Below the pieces are notes generated by a model. That model saw only the letters and a list, made by a program, of their open reading frames with translations. It did not search any database and had not been told where the DNA came from. The translations under genes and the position numbers were made by a program. A stretch of DNA of 40,257 nucleotides, taken from Candidatus Altarchaeota archaeon (GTDB lineage: Archaea; SpSt-1190). The stretch lies in contig JAAOXV010000013.1 in the NCBI GenBank assembly GCA_018220955.1, positions 1 to 40,257 on the forward strand, read 5' to 3'. Shown piece by piece: positions 1 through 9,166 of the stretch (position 1 is its first letter; every line of letters starts with the position of its first letter).

Positions 1-408
1 ATTGAGGCAAGAAAAGCTGGCATAGACTGTCAGGTTATACATGCACCCTCGGTCATAAACGTTATCTCACGAACTGGGCTTTCTTCTTACAAGTTTGGTC
101 GGATAGTTACACTCTCAAAACCATTTGAGTCTGATAAAAAGAAAATCGAATCAAATCTCAAGACTGACCTGCACACACTTGTCCTGCTAGACCCTGTTAT
201 TGATATGCAAATGGGTCTAGCTATCCTCAGTCAATTCAATATCAAATCCAAACTAATTGCATGTGCAAGACTTGGAACCAAAACAGAAATGATAAAATAT
301 GCATTAGCAGCAGAGCTGGAAAAAATAGATTTTGGGGACCGCCCGCATTGTTTGATTATTCCGGCAAAGCTTCAATTCTTTGAGCAAGAATTTCTCGAGC
401 TATTTTAG
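1..408 (+). CDS. dphB: Diphthine synthase, C-terminal part (5' end outside window)
   Basis: Frame 1 is open from base 1 to the stop at 408. 'GLSSYKFGRIVTL', 'LHTLVLLD' and the C-terminal 'IDFGDRPHCLIIPAKLQFFE' match archaeal DphB. Confidence 0.9.
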   Translation: MEARKAGIDCQVIHAPSVINVISRTGLSSYKFGRIVTLSKPFESDKKKIESNLKTDLHTLVLLDPVIDMQMGLAILSQFNIKSKLIACARLGTKTEMIKYALAAELEKIDFGDRPHCLIIPAKLQFFEQEFLELF

Positions 409-1043
409 CACTCGCCTGTTTCAGTAATTTGTCTGACCCAAACATCTTGTTCTTGATAGACAGCGGTCCCATTGAATATTCTATAATTTGTTTGGTCGAT
501 ACATCTTTCATCGACTAGCTCATCCACACTGTCAATCAGACCTTCTAATTCAGACCAATCTAGCTCAGGTAGAAGAAGGCTAAAATTGAATTTAGCTGAG
601 ATATGGTGTTCGCTTGTGATTTCTCTTGAAATAGTGAGTATGTTTTCATTAAGTGCAAGATTGACCCTCCAAGCACCAGAATAACGACCTAATTCATTGA
701 TTGCAATCTGGTGAACAAAAAAAGCTGTTGTATAATCGTCATCCTGTTCTTCACAAGGGATACCGATAAAATCCCGCTCGCCGATAGAGATTAAGCCACA
801 ACCGCCAAGACCGCCACGTCTAAGAATATTCTTGGCTGCCTCTTGTGCCCAACTTTCCTGACTTAGCTCAGCATATCTTTGAGCGTTCCTGCCCATATAC
901 ATTAGGTCGACCAAGTTCATATCATCAGCGCTTGTTTCAAGTATTCGGGTTTCTTCTGACATATAAACAATATACAGGGCTCCAACTACACCTAACAACG
1001 CACCAGCGAGTATTGCCACCATCTGAGCTCCAATACCTTTCAT
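405..1043 (-). CDS. Small membrane-anchored pilin-like protein (MKGIG.. N-terminus, 4 Cys)
   Basis: 212-aa ORF, N-terminal hydrophobic helix after MKG, last gene of the minus-strand operon; converges on dphB. Confidence 0.75.
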   Translation of the reverse strand: MKGIGAQMVAILAGALLGVVGALYIVYMSEETRILETSADDMNLVDLMYMGRNAQRYAELSQESWAQEAAKNILRRGGLGGCGLISIGERDFIGIPCEEQDDDYTTAFFVHQIAINELGRYSGAWRVNLALNENILTISREITSEHHISAKFNFSLLLPELDWSELEGLIDSVDELVDERCIDQTNYRIFNGTAVYQEQDVWVRQITETGEC

Positions 1044-1462
1044 TCAACCACTTCCTCCAGACCTGAGTAGATTATTAGTGAACCTCCGGGTGGTATGGCG
1101 TGAATCGCCATTGCTCTACCGCCATCACCAGTCGAGCTGATTATGCTTCCTGACTGATTGAGCAACACAAAATTCTCACCATAGCTCATTAGCTCGATTG
1201 TTATGTTTCCTTTGCTAGTTAGCTCACTGTTGATTTTGACTGCCTCACTTAGCTGGTTAAAGAACGGCTCGCCACCACTTGTTCTCATAGTGATTGCTTG
1301 TAGATACGGATAACCAGGTTCAAGTCCTTGTCTTAGCTGGAACTCGGTTATTGACCTGAAATTATAGCTGATGGCTAGGATGATTCCTAGCGCAAGCGAA
1401 AATCCCATCATAAACATTGATGCAACATTTACTCCGGTTTTTGCTCCTGCTATACTTGCCAT
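1040..1462 (-). CDS. Pilin-like single-TM protein
   Basis: ORF 1040..1483; internal ATG at 1462 (MASIAGAKTGVNVASMF..) overlaps the upstream stop codon; N-terminal TM, extracytoplasmic tail. Confidence 0.7.
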   Translation of the reverse strand: MASIAGAKTGVNVASMFMMGFSLALGIILAISYNFRSITEFQLRQGLEPGYPYLQAITMRTSGGEPFFNQLSEAVKINSELTSKGNITIELMSYGENFVLLNQSGSIISSTGDGGRAMAIHAIPPGGSLIIYSGLEEVVE

Positions 1463-2238
1463 TAGACTTCGCCTCCATACCAATCAGCTTGCCCAACTAG
1501 CTCGCGCATCCAGCCAGCTGTCTGTAACCACTTGTTTTCTGGGTCACATCCAGGTTTGACAGCTATTCCAAGATAACCTAGGTGATTTGAGCCACTGGAT
1601 TCTATTGTGACTGGCAGGATATAGTATGCCATAGTGGTTGGTTGACATGTGCTGATAGCCCCGATACCACGGTCATTCTCAGCCTGTTTTGTGATATCGC
1701 TTATAAAATCGCAATAACCTGCCTGCAAGTCCCGATAACCTTCGCAAATCCCGGTTGCATCCATCATAGTCTCGCCACCGCTTCTGAACGGAAATCCCCC
1801 ATCTAAATCATCAACATAGCTGTGAATTAAGCTAGTCATTTCTCCAAGTATACAGCTGTCGATCAAAGGAGCAAGAAGGTCAACCTGAGAATTAATTTCA
1901 GCTGAAAATTCTTTTGAACCATCTTTCCAACCATCTGGGGTTGAGTAACCAACAAGACATGTGGCCATATCAGCTGTCTGAATTTCACTCCACACCATTT
2001 CATCTGTGTTATGGTTATACAATACTCCGACCAGCTGATATGTTGGAATGACTGGCAGTTCTAACCCAGTGTTCACAATTCCATCCCCTGCCATCCAATG
2101 AGCTGAAAAAAACGCGATTCGAACAACAGCCCACTTTTGAATAGTTGATATTGTAATTGTGGAAAACATGGCTGCAATGCTGATAGACAATAAAGCGATA
2201 ACAATGATGCCAGCAAACCAACCGGTTGAACCTTTCAC
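1462..2238 (-). CDS. Pilin-like single-TM protein (MKGST.. N-terminus, 6 Cys)
   Basis: 258-aa ORF with MKG start and hydrophobic helix; overlaps its neighbours by a few nt. Confidence 0.75.
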   Translation of the reverse strand: MKGSTGWFAGIIVIALLSISIAAMFSTITISTIQKWAVVRIAFFSAHWMAGDGIVNTGLELPVIPTYQLVGVLYNHNTDEMVWSEIQTADMATCLVGYSTPDGWKDGSKEFSAEINSQVDLLAPLIDSCILGEMTSLIHSYVDDLDGGFPFRSGGETMMDATGICEGYRDLQAGYCDFISDITKQAENDRGIGAISTCQPTTMAYYILPVTIESSGSNHLGYLGIAVKPGCDPENKWLQTAGWMRELVGQADWYGGEV

Positions 2239-2645
2239 TCTATTACCTCCTGGTCAATTCCCTGTTCACCTGCACCACTCCAAAAAACGAACCGTTCATA
2301 ACCATCACCACTAAAGACAGAGTCGATTTGACCTGGATATGTGGCCCAGGCAAACTGATAGCTCTCGCCGTTTTGGCTTGGGGTGATGATTCCTGTTGCT
2401 GAGCTGTCGGGTGAGCTGATACGATATACTGATTTGATTGAGTCAAGAATAAGCTGAGAGTCGGAATGCATTCCAGATATGGTGGCACAGCTGGCATACT
2501 TACCAGTGTAAATTCCGAGATTGGTGACAAGCGTGGACCGCGCCATTAGTGATGACATGGCCGCAACAGCTATGAGTAGTGTACCAAATAAAAACAGGTT
2601 TTTGTAAAGGTCTGTTGATACTGCAACGCTCTCGTCCACTCCCAC
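2235..2645 (-). CDS. Pilin-like single-TM protein
   Basis: 136-aa ORF (GTG start), N-terminal TM, collinear in operon. Confidence 0.65.
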   Translation of the reverse strand: MGVDESVAVSTDLYKNLFLFGTLLIAVAAMSSLMARSTLVTNLGIYTGKYASCATISGMHSDSQLILDSIKSVYRISSPDSSATGIITPSQNGESYQFAWATYPGQIDSVFSGDGYERFVFWSGAGEQGIDQEVIE

Positions 2646-2678
2646 ATAGCCAGAACCCTGCCAGGATATTTATCTGTT

Positions 2679-3134
2679 TCAATAGCCTGTAAGCGAAATG
2701 GTTTCATCATTCAAATTGATTTTGGCTGTTCGCGTGAATCCAATTGGTGCCAGGAAAACTGTTTGATCTGGCTTAGTTGTTGCAAGTGCAGTACATCCAG
2801 ACAAGGCAGTGGTGAATCTTGGAATCATTACACACACAACTCCGTGTGAGCCAAAACATAGTTCGTTTATTTTTTCTTTGATGTCTTGTGGCACTTCCCA
2901 TCCATCATTTGCAGTATAGCTGATACCACTACAAGGCCCAATCAACACATAATAGTTGCCTGGAATAGTTACAAAAGCTTCATTTTGAATCTGGTCTCGC
3001 ATTTTTCTTGCAGTCAAGTCAAGTCGAGTGTTCTCGCCAGTCAGCAATCCAATAATCTGCTCAAGTTGAGCCGAAGAAATAAGAGCTACAAGCCCTAAAA
3101 TCAAGATAATGAATAGAGGGGTTATCCCTCGCAT
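2679..3134 (-). CDS. Pilin-like single-TM protein (MRGIT.., 4 Cys)
   Basis: 151-aa ORF, MRG followed directly by a hydrophobic helix. Confidence 0.75.
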   Translation of the reverse strand: MRGITPLFIILILGLVALISSAQLEQIIGLLTGENTRLDLTARKMRDQIQNEAFVTIPGNYYVLIGPCSGISYTANDGWEVPQDIKEKINELCFGSHGVVCVMIPRFTTALSGCTALATTKPDQTVFLAPIGFTRTAKINLNDETISLTGY

Positions 3135-3135
3135 T

Positions 3136-3573
3136 TCACCACATCCCGCTTGCTTCCATTATATCATTGGTAGCAGTATGGCATCTGTCTGGATCAAAGT
3201 ATTGATTCAGCTGAACTTCAGAGACAAATCCCTTTTTCCAGAGATACACAGCGCAATCACACGGATTAAGAACTTCACCTTCTTCAAATTCTTCGCGTGT
3301 GAAATACTTGGTGGTCAATGCTGCTGCAGAGACACTTGCTTTTGCCAGATTGGTTTCATCAATTGTGGATTCCACAAAACCATTGGTTTCCCAAGTCCTG
3401 CAAAAAGTTGTTAGATAATTTTCCGCGTTTCCTATCTCTATTTCACCTAGCCAATCATCAAAGGTCTGGGTTGCCTGGGTTTTTGAAAGCAGTTGATACA
3501 TTGTGATTCCAACTACCAATGCCAGTAAAAGTGTGATAATAATCCAAATCGGTTGTGATGCTTGACCTCTCAT
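3136..3573 (-). CDS. Pilin-like single-TM protein (MRGQA.., 4 Cys)
   Basis: 145-aa ORF, MRGQ start resembling a class III prepilin leader, followed by a TM helix. Confidence 0.75.
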   Translation of the reverse strand: MRGQASQPIWIIITLLLALVVGITMYQLLSKTQATQTFDDWLGEIEIGNAENYLTTFCRTWETNGFVESTIDETNLAKASVSAAALTTKYFTREEFEEGEVLNPCDCAVYLWKKGFVSEVQLNQYFDPDRCHTATNDIMEASGMW

Positions 3574-3581
3574 TTTGTCAC

Positions 3582-4430
3582 CTAGCTAAGTTTAAACGGA
3601 TTTGATATTAATGCATATGCATCCTCTGAATTCTTGAGTGCTGCGGTGATTTTGTTTTGTTGATCGATAACATCTTTACACATATAGGCTAGTGCCTCAC
3701 CACAACTGTTGTCAAAAAAGCCCTCAACAAGACCTATTACATAGTCTTCATCTTCAAGAGAACTCATGTCTATTTCTACAATATAATTATTAACACAATC
3801 CATACAAATAATCAGGTTTGGACATAATGAATCTGGACACCAGCTTGCTAGGATGACCGCCTTTTTTTCTATATTAGCCAAGGACTTTACTACACCTAAT
3901 GGAGAAATTGTTGAGATTCTCCGAATCGGGTCATCTTCTGGAACATCATTCTTTAGCTGTTGTAAAAAGGCTAGGTACTCATTTTCAATCGCGCTGATTA
4001 TGGTTGTGCTTGGTGAAAAGCCCTGACCAGGCGCAGATGTTTGCCCCCATGTTGAACATTTTAGAACAAGACTGGTAAATACAGTTTGTTGGTCAGAAAT
4101 CACCGATGCTTCAATACCTTCAATCGTATTTACCAGCTTGTTATCAATCAACCCACCTCCTGATGATAGAGCACACTCAAGCGGACTATCACATTTTAGT
4201 TTGTGTTCAAAATAGAGTGCCAAATAAGAGCGCTCTTGTTGGGTGATTTGTGCTGACCCCATGGTCACTGAGCTGAGTATCTTGGTTTCCATTGATGCGA
4301 AGCCAAGCTTTGATTGAAGCGGGTTAGAGATTCCAACACCAAAATTAAAAATAAAGATTAAGACATTTATGATTATGATTGCAGTGACGACCCCTACTGC
4401 TAACCGAATGGTTGAATTTACTTCAGTCAT
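3582..4430 (-). CDS. Membrane-anchored Cys-rich protein
   Basis: 282-aa ORF, N-terminal TM, ectodomain with 'CPDSLCPNLIICMDC' cluster. Confidence 0.75.
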   Translation of the reverse strand: MTEVNSTIRLAVGVVTAIIIINVLIFIFNFGVGISNPLQSKLGFASMETKILSSVTMGSAQITQQERSYLALYFEHKLKCDSPLECALSSGGGLIDNKLVNTIEGIEASVISDQQTVFTSLVLKCSTWGQTSAPGQGFSPSTTIISAIENEYLAFLQQLKNDVPEDDPIRRISTISPLGVVKSLANIEKKAVILASWCPDSLCPNLIICMDCVNNYIVEIDMSSLEDEDYVIGLVEGFFDNSCGEALAYMCKDVIDQQNKITAALKNSEDAYALISNPFKLS

Positions 4431-4915
4431 ATAACTCCTCCTGGTGACCCGCTCATTATGTCGCGAGCTATACTCATGATTATCTGGTCTTTCTCAAGCT
4501 CATCTAGCTCGCCATCAACCGGCGGCAGTGATAATCTTATTCCAATTAGCTCTTCTATTTCACCAGCTCTAGTGTCTCTGTCCTGCCCTGCATCTATGAG
4601 CTCAAGGTAAATCGCACAACCGAGCTTGCATTTTGTATAATCAGTACCACAATTCAAACTAGTGCTTCCGTATGTGGAATACAGCTTTAGGTCAGACTTG
4701 TATGTTTCCCAAGCAGCCCTTGTGAAATAACCACTGTAAAACTCACCGCATGCAGTTTCAAGTGCGTTTGAATCACCTGTTCTAAAATACCAACCTGTTT
4801 CAATGTCTATACCCATCTTGACTTTTCCGAGTGCTTGAAAACTCACACCCGACATTACAAGTGCTATCAAAATACCTACAATCAATCCGACATGGATGGT
4901 TTCAATACCTTTCAA
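4427..4915 (-). CDS. Pilin-like single-TM protein (MKGIE.., 4 Cys)
   Basis: 162-aa ORF; MKGIETIHVGLIVGILIALVMSG leader/helix. Confidence 0.75.
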   Translation of the reverse strand: MKGIETIHVGLIVGILIALVMSGVSFQALGKVKMGIDIETGWYFRTGDSNALETACGEFYSGYFTRAAWETYKSDLKLYSTYGSTSLNCGTDYTKCKLGCAIYLELIDAGQDRDTRAGEIEELIGIRLSLPPVDGELDELEKDQIIMSIARDIMSGSPGGVI

Positions 4916-4919
4916 ACCA

Positions 4920-5477
4920 TCACCTCAGGAGCTTGCCTGAGCATGCAGATTCAATCATGTTTGAGTCAACCGCGTTTGGTTTACATGGACTGCTGATGAC
5001 TTGAATCATACCTTCAAAACACTGAATTTCGTCATCTGGACAGCTTGCATGACAGAGCTCATATGTCCTGATTATGTTTGAGCAAGCGTTTATGCATACT
5101 GAAATCTCATCTGATTGGATGTATCCATCGCCAGCACAGTGTCTGGTCTCCTCACCAGAATAACATTCAGTTGCATATTCTTCTATTATCTCACCGCAAC
5201 AGCGCCGCAGGTCTTCATATGGTTTCATCATATCATGAATCTTGAAAGTTTCCAAAATCTCTTTTGCATTGTATTTTTGTGAGCCGGCTGATAACCAGTC
5301 TGAACAGATAGTTTGCATATCAATTGGGTTCATTCGATTGCTCTGTGACTCACCTATCTTCCAAATATTTTCTATTCCCAGGCTGCTCTGACCGATTATT
5401 TTAAACCCGAGTATAAGTAAGGTGCCTGCGATGATTATGCCCATAACAACTGGAATGATTTGACCTATATCTGACAT
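4920..5477 (-). CDS. Single-TM protein with 12-Cys ectodomain
   Basis: 185-aa ORF; N-terminal TM then Cys-dense region. Confidence 0.75.
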   Translation of the reverse strand: MSDIGQIIPVVMGIIIAGTLLILGFKIIGQSSLGIENIWKIGESQSNRMNPIDMQTICSDWLSAGSQKYNAKEILETFKIHDMMKPYEDLRRCCGEIIEEYATECYSGEETRHCAGDGYIQSDEISVCINACSNIIRTYELCHASCPDDEIQCFEGMIQVISSPCKPNAVDSNMIESACSGKLLR

Positions 5478-5510
5478 TATTTTGAATGAGCTCTGCCGGT
5501 ATTTATTGAT

Positions 5511-5666
5511 TTATGTGGGTAAAAAACTCAATAATGGCTCGAGCATTCGTTTCAAAATCGGTGCAAGGAACTTTATTGTGATTAATATCCCGATAAGCAC
5601 AAGAACAATCAGGATTACGAATCTGAGCCCGCCCTCAGACATCTGGCCTTTTATTCCATCTGCCAT
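5511..5666 (-). CDS. 51-aa single-TM protein with KGQMSEGG motif
   Basis: Manual translation: MADGIKGQMSEGGLRFVILIVLVLIGILITIKFLAPILKRMLEPLLSFLPT; overlaps the end of the upstream gene by 16 nt. Too short for the ORF track. Confidence 0.65.
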   Translation of the reverse strand: MADGIKGQMSEGGLRFVILIVLVLIGILITIKFLAPILKRMLEPLLSFLPT

Positions 5667-6025
5667 GTATGAACTATTGTGCCCTGATAGTAAAGGTTTA
5701 TTCTTTCAGCGACAGAGAACTGTTCTATCGGAATTTCTATGACAGTCATGCTTCCTGCTGGCATATTGTTTGGAATATCTATCAGAGCTTCACCAGTGTT
5801 TGTCACCACCATAATCTCAAGCTCGCCACCAGCAACAGGCATATCGGGTATGATTTTCAGAAGATTGCCGGAAAGCCGATAATAGAATTGACTGTCACCA
5901 ACAGACAGGACCTCGATATCCCTTGCCTGAAGCATGAATACGATTGACAGGCTGGCTATTATCAAAATCACTATAACCACCATGCCAGCAATCCGCTTGA
6001 ATCCTTGTTCACTCATCTTTTCCAC
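5651..6025 (-). CDS. Single-TM protein, operon member
   Basis: 124-aa ORF, hydrophobic N-terminal helix, overlaps neighbours. Confidence 0.7.
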   Translation of the reverse strand: MEKMSEQGFKRIAGMVVIVILIIASLSIVFMLQARDIEVLSVGDSQFYYRLSGNLLKIIPDMPVAGGELEIMVVTNTGEALIDIPNNMPAGSMTVIEIPIEQFSVAERINLYYQGTIVHTWQME

Positions 6026-6348
6026 CCTATATCAGTGACCTGAACACAGACCGAGCTGTCTTGTTTCCAGGCTTCTATCTTGTATTGCTTGCCGACAGTG
6101 AGTTCAAATTCTCCTTGAAAATCAAGTGGTGACTCGCCGCATCTCGCATAGCTGGCCTGAAAGAGATCGAGTAAATCCATTTTGGTCTTGGGCACAAATA
6201 TCCCGGTTGATTCGCCTGAGCTATTGGCATCTTCAATCAGACTCTGAATTGAGATTTCACCTGTGTCAGAATGTGTATTGATATAGCTAACAAGAAAAAC
6301 AAAGAAAACTAGTGCTAGTATAATGGTCACGATTGCATCGAGTTCCAT
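6013..6348 (-). CDS. Single-TM protein, operon member
   Basis: 111-aa ORF, N-terminal TM (AIVTIILALVFFVFLVSYI), 2 Cys. Confidence 0.7.
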   Translation of the reverse strand: MELDAIVTIILALVFFVFLVSYINTHSDTGEISIQSLIEDANSSGESTGIFVPKTKMDLLDLFQASYARCGESPLDFQGEFELTVGKQYKIEAWKQDSSVCVQVTDIGWKR

Positions 6349-6458
6349 TATATCCCTCCAAGTGCACTAGAGATTTTTCCAAATATCTTTAGTCCAAAAG
6401 TCAGAAACAGCAGTAACAATACAACTGCGCCAACCATCCAGATTGCTTTTTCCTCCAT
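6348..6458 (-). CDS. 36-aa single-TM protein, operon member
   Basis: Manual translation: MEEKAIWMVGAVVLLLLFLTFGLKIFGKISSALGGI; its TAA overlaps the next ATG (TAATG). Confidence 0.6.
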   Translation of the reverse strand: MEEKAIWMVGAVVLLLLFLTFGLKIFGKISSALGGI

Positions 6459-6469
6459 TTTTACACCTC

Positions 6470-6664
6470 CTATATTCTAGCTCCTATCATTTCACCAACA
6501 CTTGATGCCATTGCAGTTACTTTTGTTTTTAGCTGAGTAGCGGCCAAGCTTGCGAGCCCAGACATAAATCCAGACCCCAGTGACCTAAATATAACAATGA
6601 TGGTGGCAAAAGCGATTAACAATCGTAAAAGTGCCATTATCGGAATTTCTGTTTTTTCACTCAT
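6470..6664 (-). CDS. 64-aa membrane protein, operon member
   Basis: ORF with central hydrophobic helix and a glycine/alanine-rich second half. Confidence 0.7.
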   Translation of the reverse strand: MSEKTEIPIMALLRLLIAFATIIVIFRSLGSGFMSGLASLAATQLKTKVTAMASSVGEMIGARI

Positions 6665-6859
6665 TCAACCGACCCCCAGTCCTAGAAAACCTTTGCTGAT
6701 TCCAGATAATCCAGCTGATAGAAACTGACCTGACCCAGCTATCTGGAGAAAGAACCATCCGCCAGCCATGAATAAAGAGACGATTGCACCTATTTTGACA
6801 AGCGATATTGCAGATTCCAGCAGAAACGGGACTGTGTTCAAATAGTCTTCCAAGCTCAT
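6665..6859 (-). CDS. 64-aa membrane protein, operon member
   Basis: MSLEDYLNTVPFLLESAISLVKIGAIVSLFMAGGWFFLQIAGSG..; stop adjoins the next gene; GTG at 6868 is an alternative start. Confidence 0.7.
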   Translation of the reverse strand: MSLEDYLNTVPFLLESAISLVKIGAIVSLFMAGGWFFLQIAGSGQFLSAGLSGISKGFLGLGVG

Positions 6860-6860
6860 A

Positions 6861-7010
6861 TTATGCACCTATTGTATCAGATATCACCAGCATACTCTTA
6901 TAGATAATTGACTTGCCTTGGTTCAAAAAGAAAGTAGAGCCAGGACCAATCATTATCCAAAGCACCAATGCTATCACGACTATCATGATTATGAGTTGCC
7001 ATCCTTGCAT
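6861..7010 (-). CDS. 49-aa single-TM protein, operon member
   Basis: Manual translation: MQGWQLIIMIVVIALVLWIMIGPGSTFFLNQGKSIIYKSMLVISDTIGA; fills the gap between neighbours exactly. The tracked ORF 6898..7089 is the wrong frame. Confidence 0.65.
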   Translation of the reverse strand: MQGWQLIIMIVVIALVLWIMIGPGSTFFLNQGKSIIYKSMLVISDTIGA

Positions 7011-7208
7011 TTAACCACCTAGGAAATATCTTATCGGAGTTTTGCCGATTGTGTTCAATAGAGCCACTATTGGTGTGGTTGCCACCCAAGCTATCTGCAT
7101 CACTCCTTTTACGACGCCGGGCGGCACACCGAGTAATACAAATATAACTATTGATAACAAAATCAGCGCCGGAATTGCCTGAATCATCCAGTTTGTCGGC
7201 TGCTCCAT
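7011..7208 (-). CDS. 65-aa membrane protein, operon member
   Basis: ATG at 7208 overlaps the TadC-like stop (TGATG); MEQPTNWMIQAIPALILLSIVIFVLLG.. Confidence 0.7.
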   Translation of the reverse strand: MEQPTNWMIQAIPALILLSIVIFVLLGVPPGVVKGVMQIAWVATTPIVALLNTIGKTPIRYFLGG

Positions 7209-9133
7209 CACCACACCACCGAGGATGCCATGCCTCCGAATATCATGGCTACACACACGGTTGTGATAGCATAAACCACCACACCGACTGTTAACATGTT
7301 TCCTATATTTGCGTATATTGTCATTTTGTCCCATCCGTCCAGGAGTCCACCAACGAATGTGCCGAGTATTGTCATTGTAAGTAGTATGTATATTCCAATA
7401 ATAAGCTGTAGGAATGAGGGTTGGATGATGCCTTCTACATTGATAAACTGAGAAACATAGCTATAGCCAACCATCTCTCCGCCGACAAGTGAGCTGACCT
7501 GGCGGACAATCTGCATTAGGATATTGCTGGTTATCTCACCAAGCCCAACAATCGTGCCGGTGACGAGTGGAATCAAAAACATTCCCTGAAATTTCAGACC
7601 ACTCACTGAGTCAGACATCATATCAGTTATTTTGTCTTTTACATCCTGCATGTTTTTCAGATAACGAGATACATTAATGGCGGTCGAACTAGCGCTGTAA
7701 GGACCTTTTTCAGCACTCTTTAACAGAATCAACATAATATTTTTTATTAAGTTAGATGGGAAGCTCAACATTGCACCATGCTGTTCATCAAAAAGCGATT
7801 TTTCAAGTGGCCAGCCAAGTCGACGGACCCTGGTGGATGCAGCATGAAAAAACAGTTCGACCTCAGTTCCTTTCATCCTACCAGCTACGTCTTCAATTGC
7901 CTCTTCGATAGGGACTCCTTCTGACATAACGCTACCGAGCTGATAAAGTCCAGATGCAAATTCCTTTTCCAGTACCTCCACCCGCTTCTTTGTCTCTATA
8001 TTTTCCTGCGCCCAGCTAAGTAGATAAAGTCCAATCGGAAGGCCAATCGCAATTATGCCAGGCAAGGTGGAGACAGCTGGCGATGTATCTGAATGTACCA
8101 TTGGTATAATGATGTATGGATCACTCATAAACCACAATAATTGGATGGCTCCGAACAACAAGGCACTGAGCAGCATGAGCGGCCAGACATTATAGCTCTT
8201 GCCGAATAACCGGAGTCTGTATTTGGTTTTGCTATAAGTAATTTCAGAAAGATTGCTGGGCCGTTTGCCGAGAATATAGACGACTGTGAGCGCAAGTACG
8301 AGCGGAAGCACGAAATCATAAATAATAAACATTGGCGGGCCAAAGTTACCACTTGAAGCAAATATACTGATGATTGGTGCCATGACCAGCAACAAGACAG
8401 GTAGCATCACACCGAACGCGTTTGCTATCATGACTGGTGTGCCGAGTCCTCGTGCAAATCCCTCCATTACGCCCTTGGTTCCATCAAGCACGACTGACAC
8501 TGATTTCTCAAGTGTTCTCCTTTTCTTGTCCCCTGTTTCTCTCATTGAGCTGGCCACAAGATAAATGGCCTCTGAGAAATGCGAAGACCATTCCTTTGCT
8601 TCAAGTGAATAGTCTGAAAGTGCTTCTTGCATATCTGGTTTGTTTCTGGTTTCAACCTCCCACAGCAGCCGCTTGAATACCCTGCCCAGCGGGTCAGGTA
8701 AATTTGCAGCAGTGAATGCTACACTACTTTCTAGATTGGGCGTCACCTCCATTGCGATTACCAGATACATAATCGCCAAAGGCGATTGGCCGAGCAGCTG
8801 CATTCGTCTGATTCTTGCCAAATATTTTGGATAATACACAAAGCTGGCAAACACAAAGAGCGGCAGCAGAAATGCGAAAAAGCTGGTTATGTCAGAACCA
8901 GAAAGCAGGAAGATGACCGAAATCGGAAGAGAAAAGACAGCTGCAATCACGCCAAGTGAGACCGCGCATTCAAAGCTGGTTTGAATCTCTGCCATTCTTA
9001 ACTCCTTGTCAAAGTCTTCATATTTCCAATTGATGTTTAGAACTTCGTGTGCCTTTTTTGCAGCTCGCTCATATCTACCCAGATCCAGTTCCTGGTCTTT
9101 TAGGAAAGTCTCATAATAATGGCTTTTTTCCAC
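7208..9133 (-). CDS. TadC/FlaJ/GspF-type membrane assembly protein with two T2SF-like domains
   Basis: 641 aa, repeated arrangement of cytoplasmic helical domain plus paired TM helices; 'LYQLGSVMSEGVPIEEAIEDVA' is typical of T2SF; follows the secretion ATPase. Confidence 0.85.
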   Translation of the reverse strand: MEKSHYYETFLKDQELDLGRYERAAKKAHEVLNINWKYEDFDKELRMAEIQTSFECAVSLGVIAAVFSLPISVIFLLSGSDITSFFAFLLPLFVFASFVYYPKYLARIRRMQLLGQSPLAIMYLVIAMEVTPNLESSVAFTAANLPDPLGRVFKRLLWEVETRNKPDMQEALSDYSLEAKEWSSHFSEAIYLVASSMRETGDKKRRTLEKSVSVVLDGTKGVMEGFARGLGTPVMIANAFGVMLPVLLLVMAPIISIFASSGNFGPPMFIIYDFVLPLVLALTVVYILGKRPSNLSEITYSKTKYRLRLFGKSYNVWPLMLLSALLFGAIQLLWFMSDPYIIIPMVHSDTSPAVSTLPGIIAIGLPIGLYLLSWAQENIETKKRVEVLEKEFASGLYQLGSVMSEGVPIEEAIEDVAGRMKGTEVELFFHAASTRVRRLGWPLEKSLFDEQHGAMLSFPSNLIKNIMLILLKSAEKGPYSASSTAINVSRYLKNMQDVKDKITDMMSDSVSGLKFQGMFLIPLVTGTIVGLGEITSNILMQIVRQVSSLVGGEMVGYSYVSQFINVEGIIQPSFLQLIIGIYILLTMTILGTFVGGLLDGWDKMTIYANIGNMLTVGVVVYAITTVCVAMIFGGMASSVVW

Positions 9134-9166
9134 ATTTTCAAGTAAATGCCCAAGTATTTATCTCTT

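Noticed and set aside
6898-7089. 63-aa minus-strand ORF in the secretion operon
   Set aside because: Out of frame with the better 49-aa TM ORF (6861..7010) that fits the operon spacing; translation is Asn/His-rich and non-membrane.
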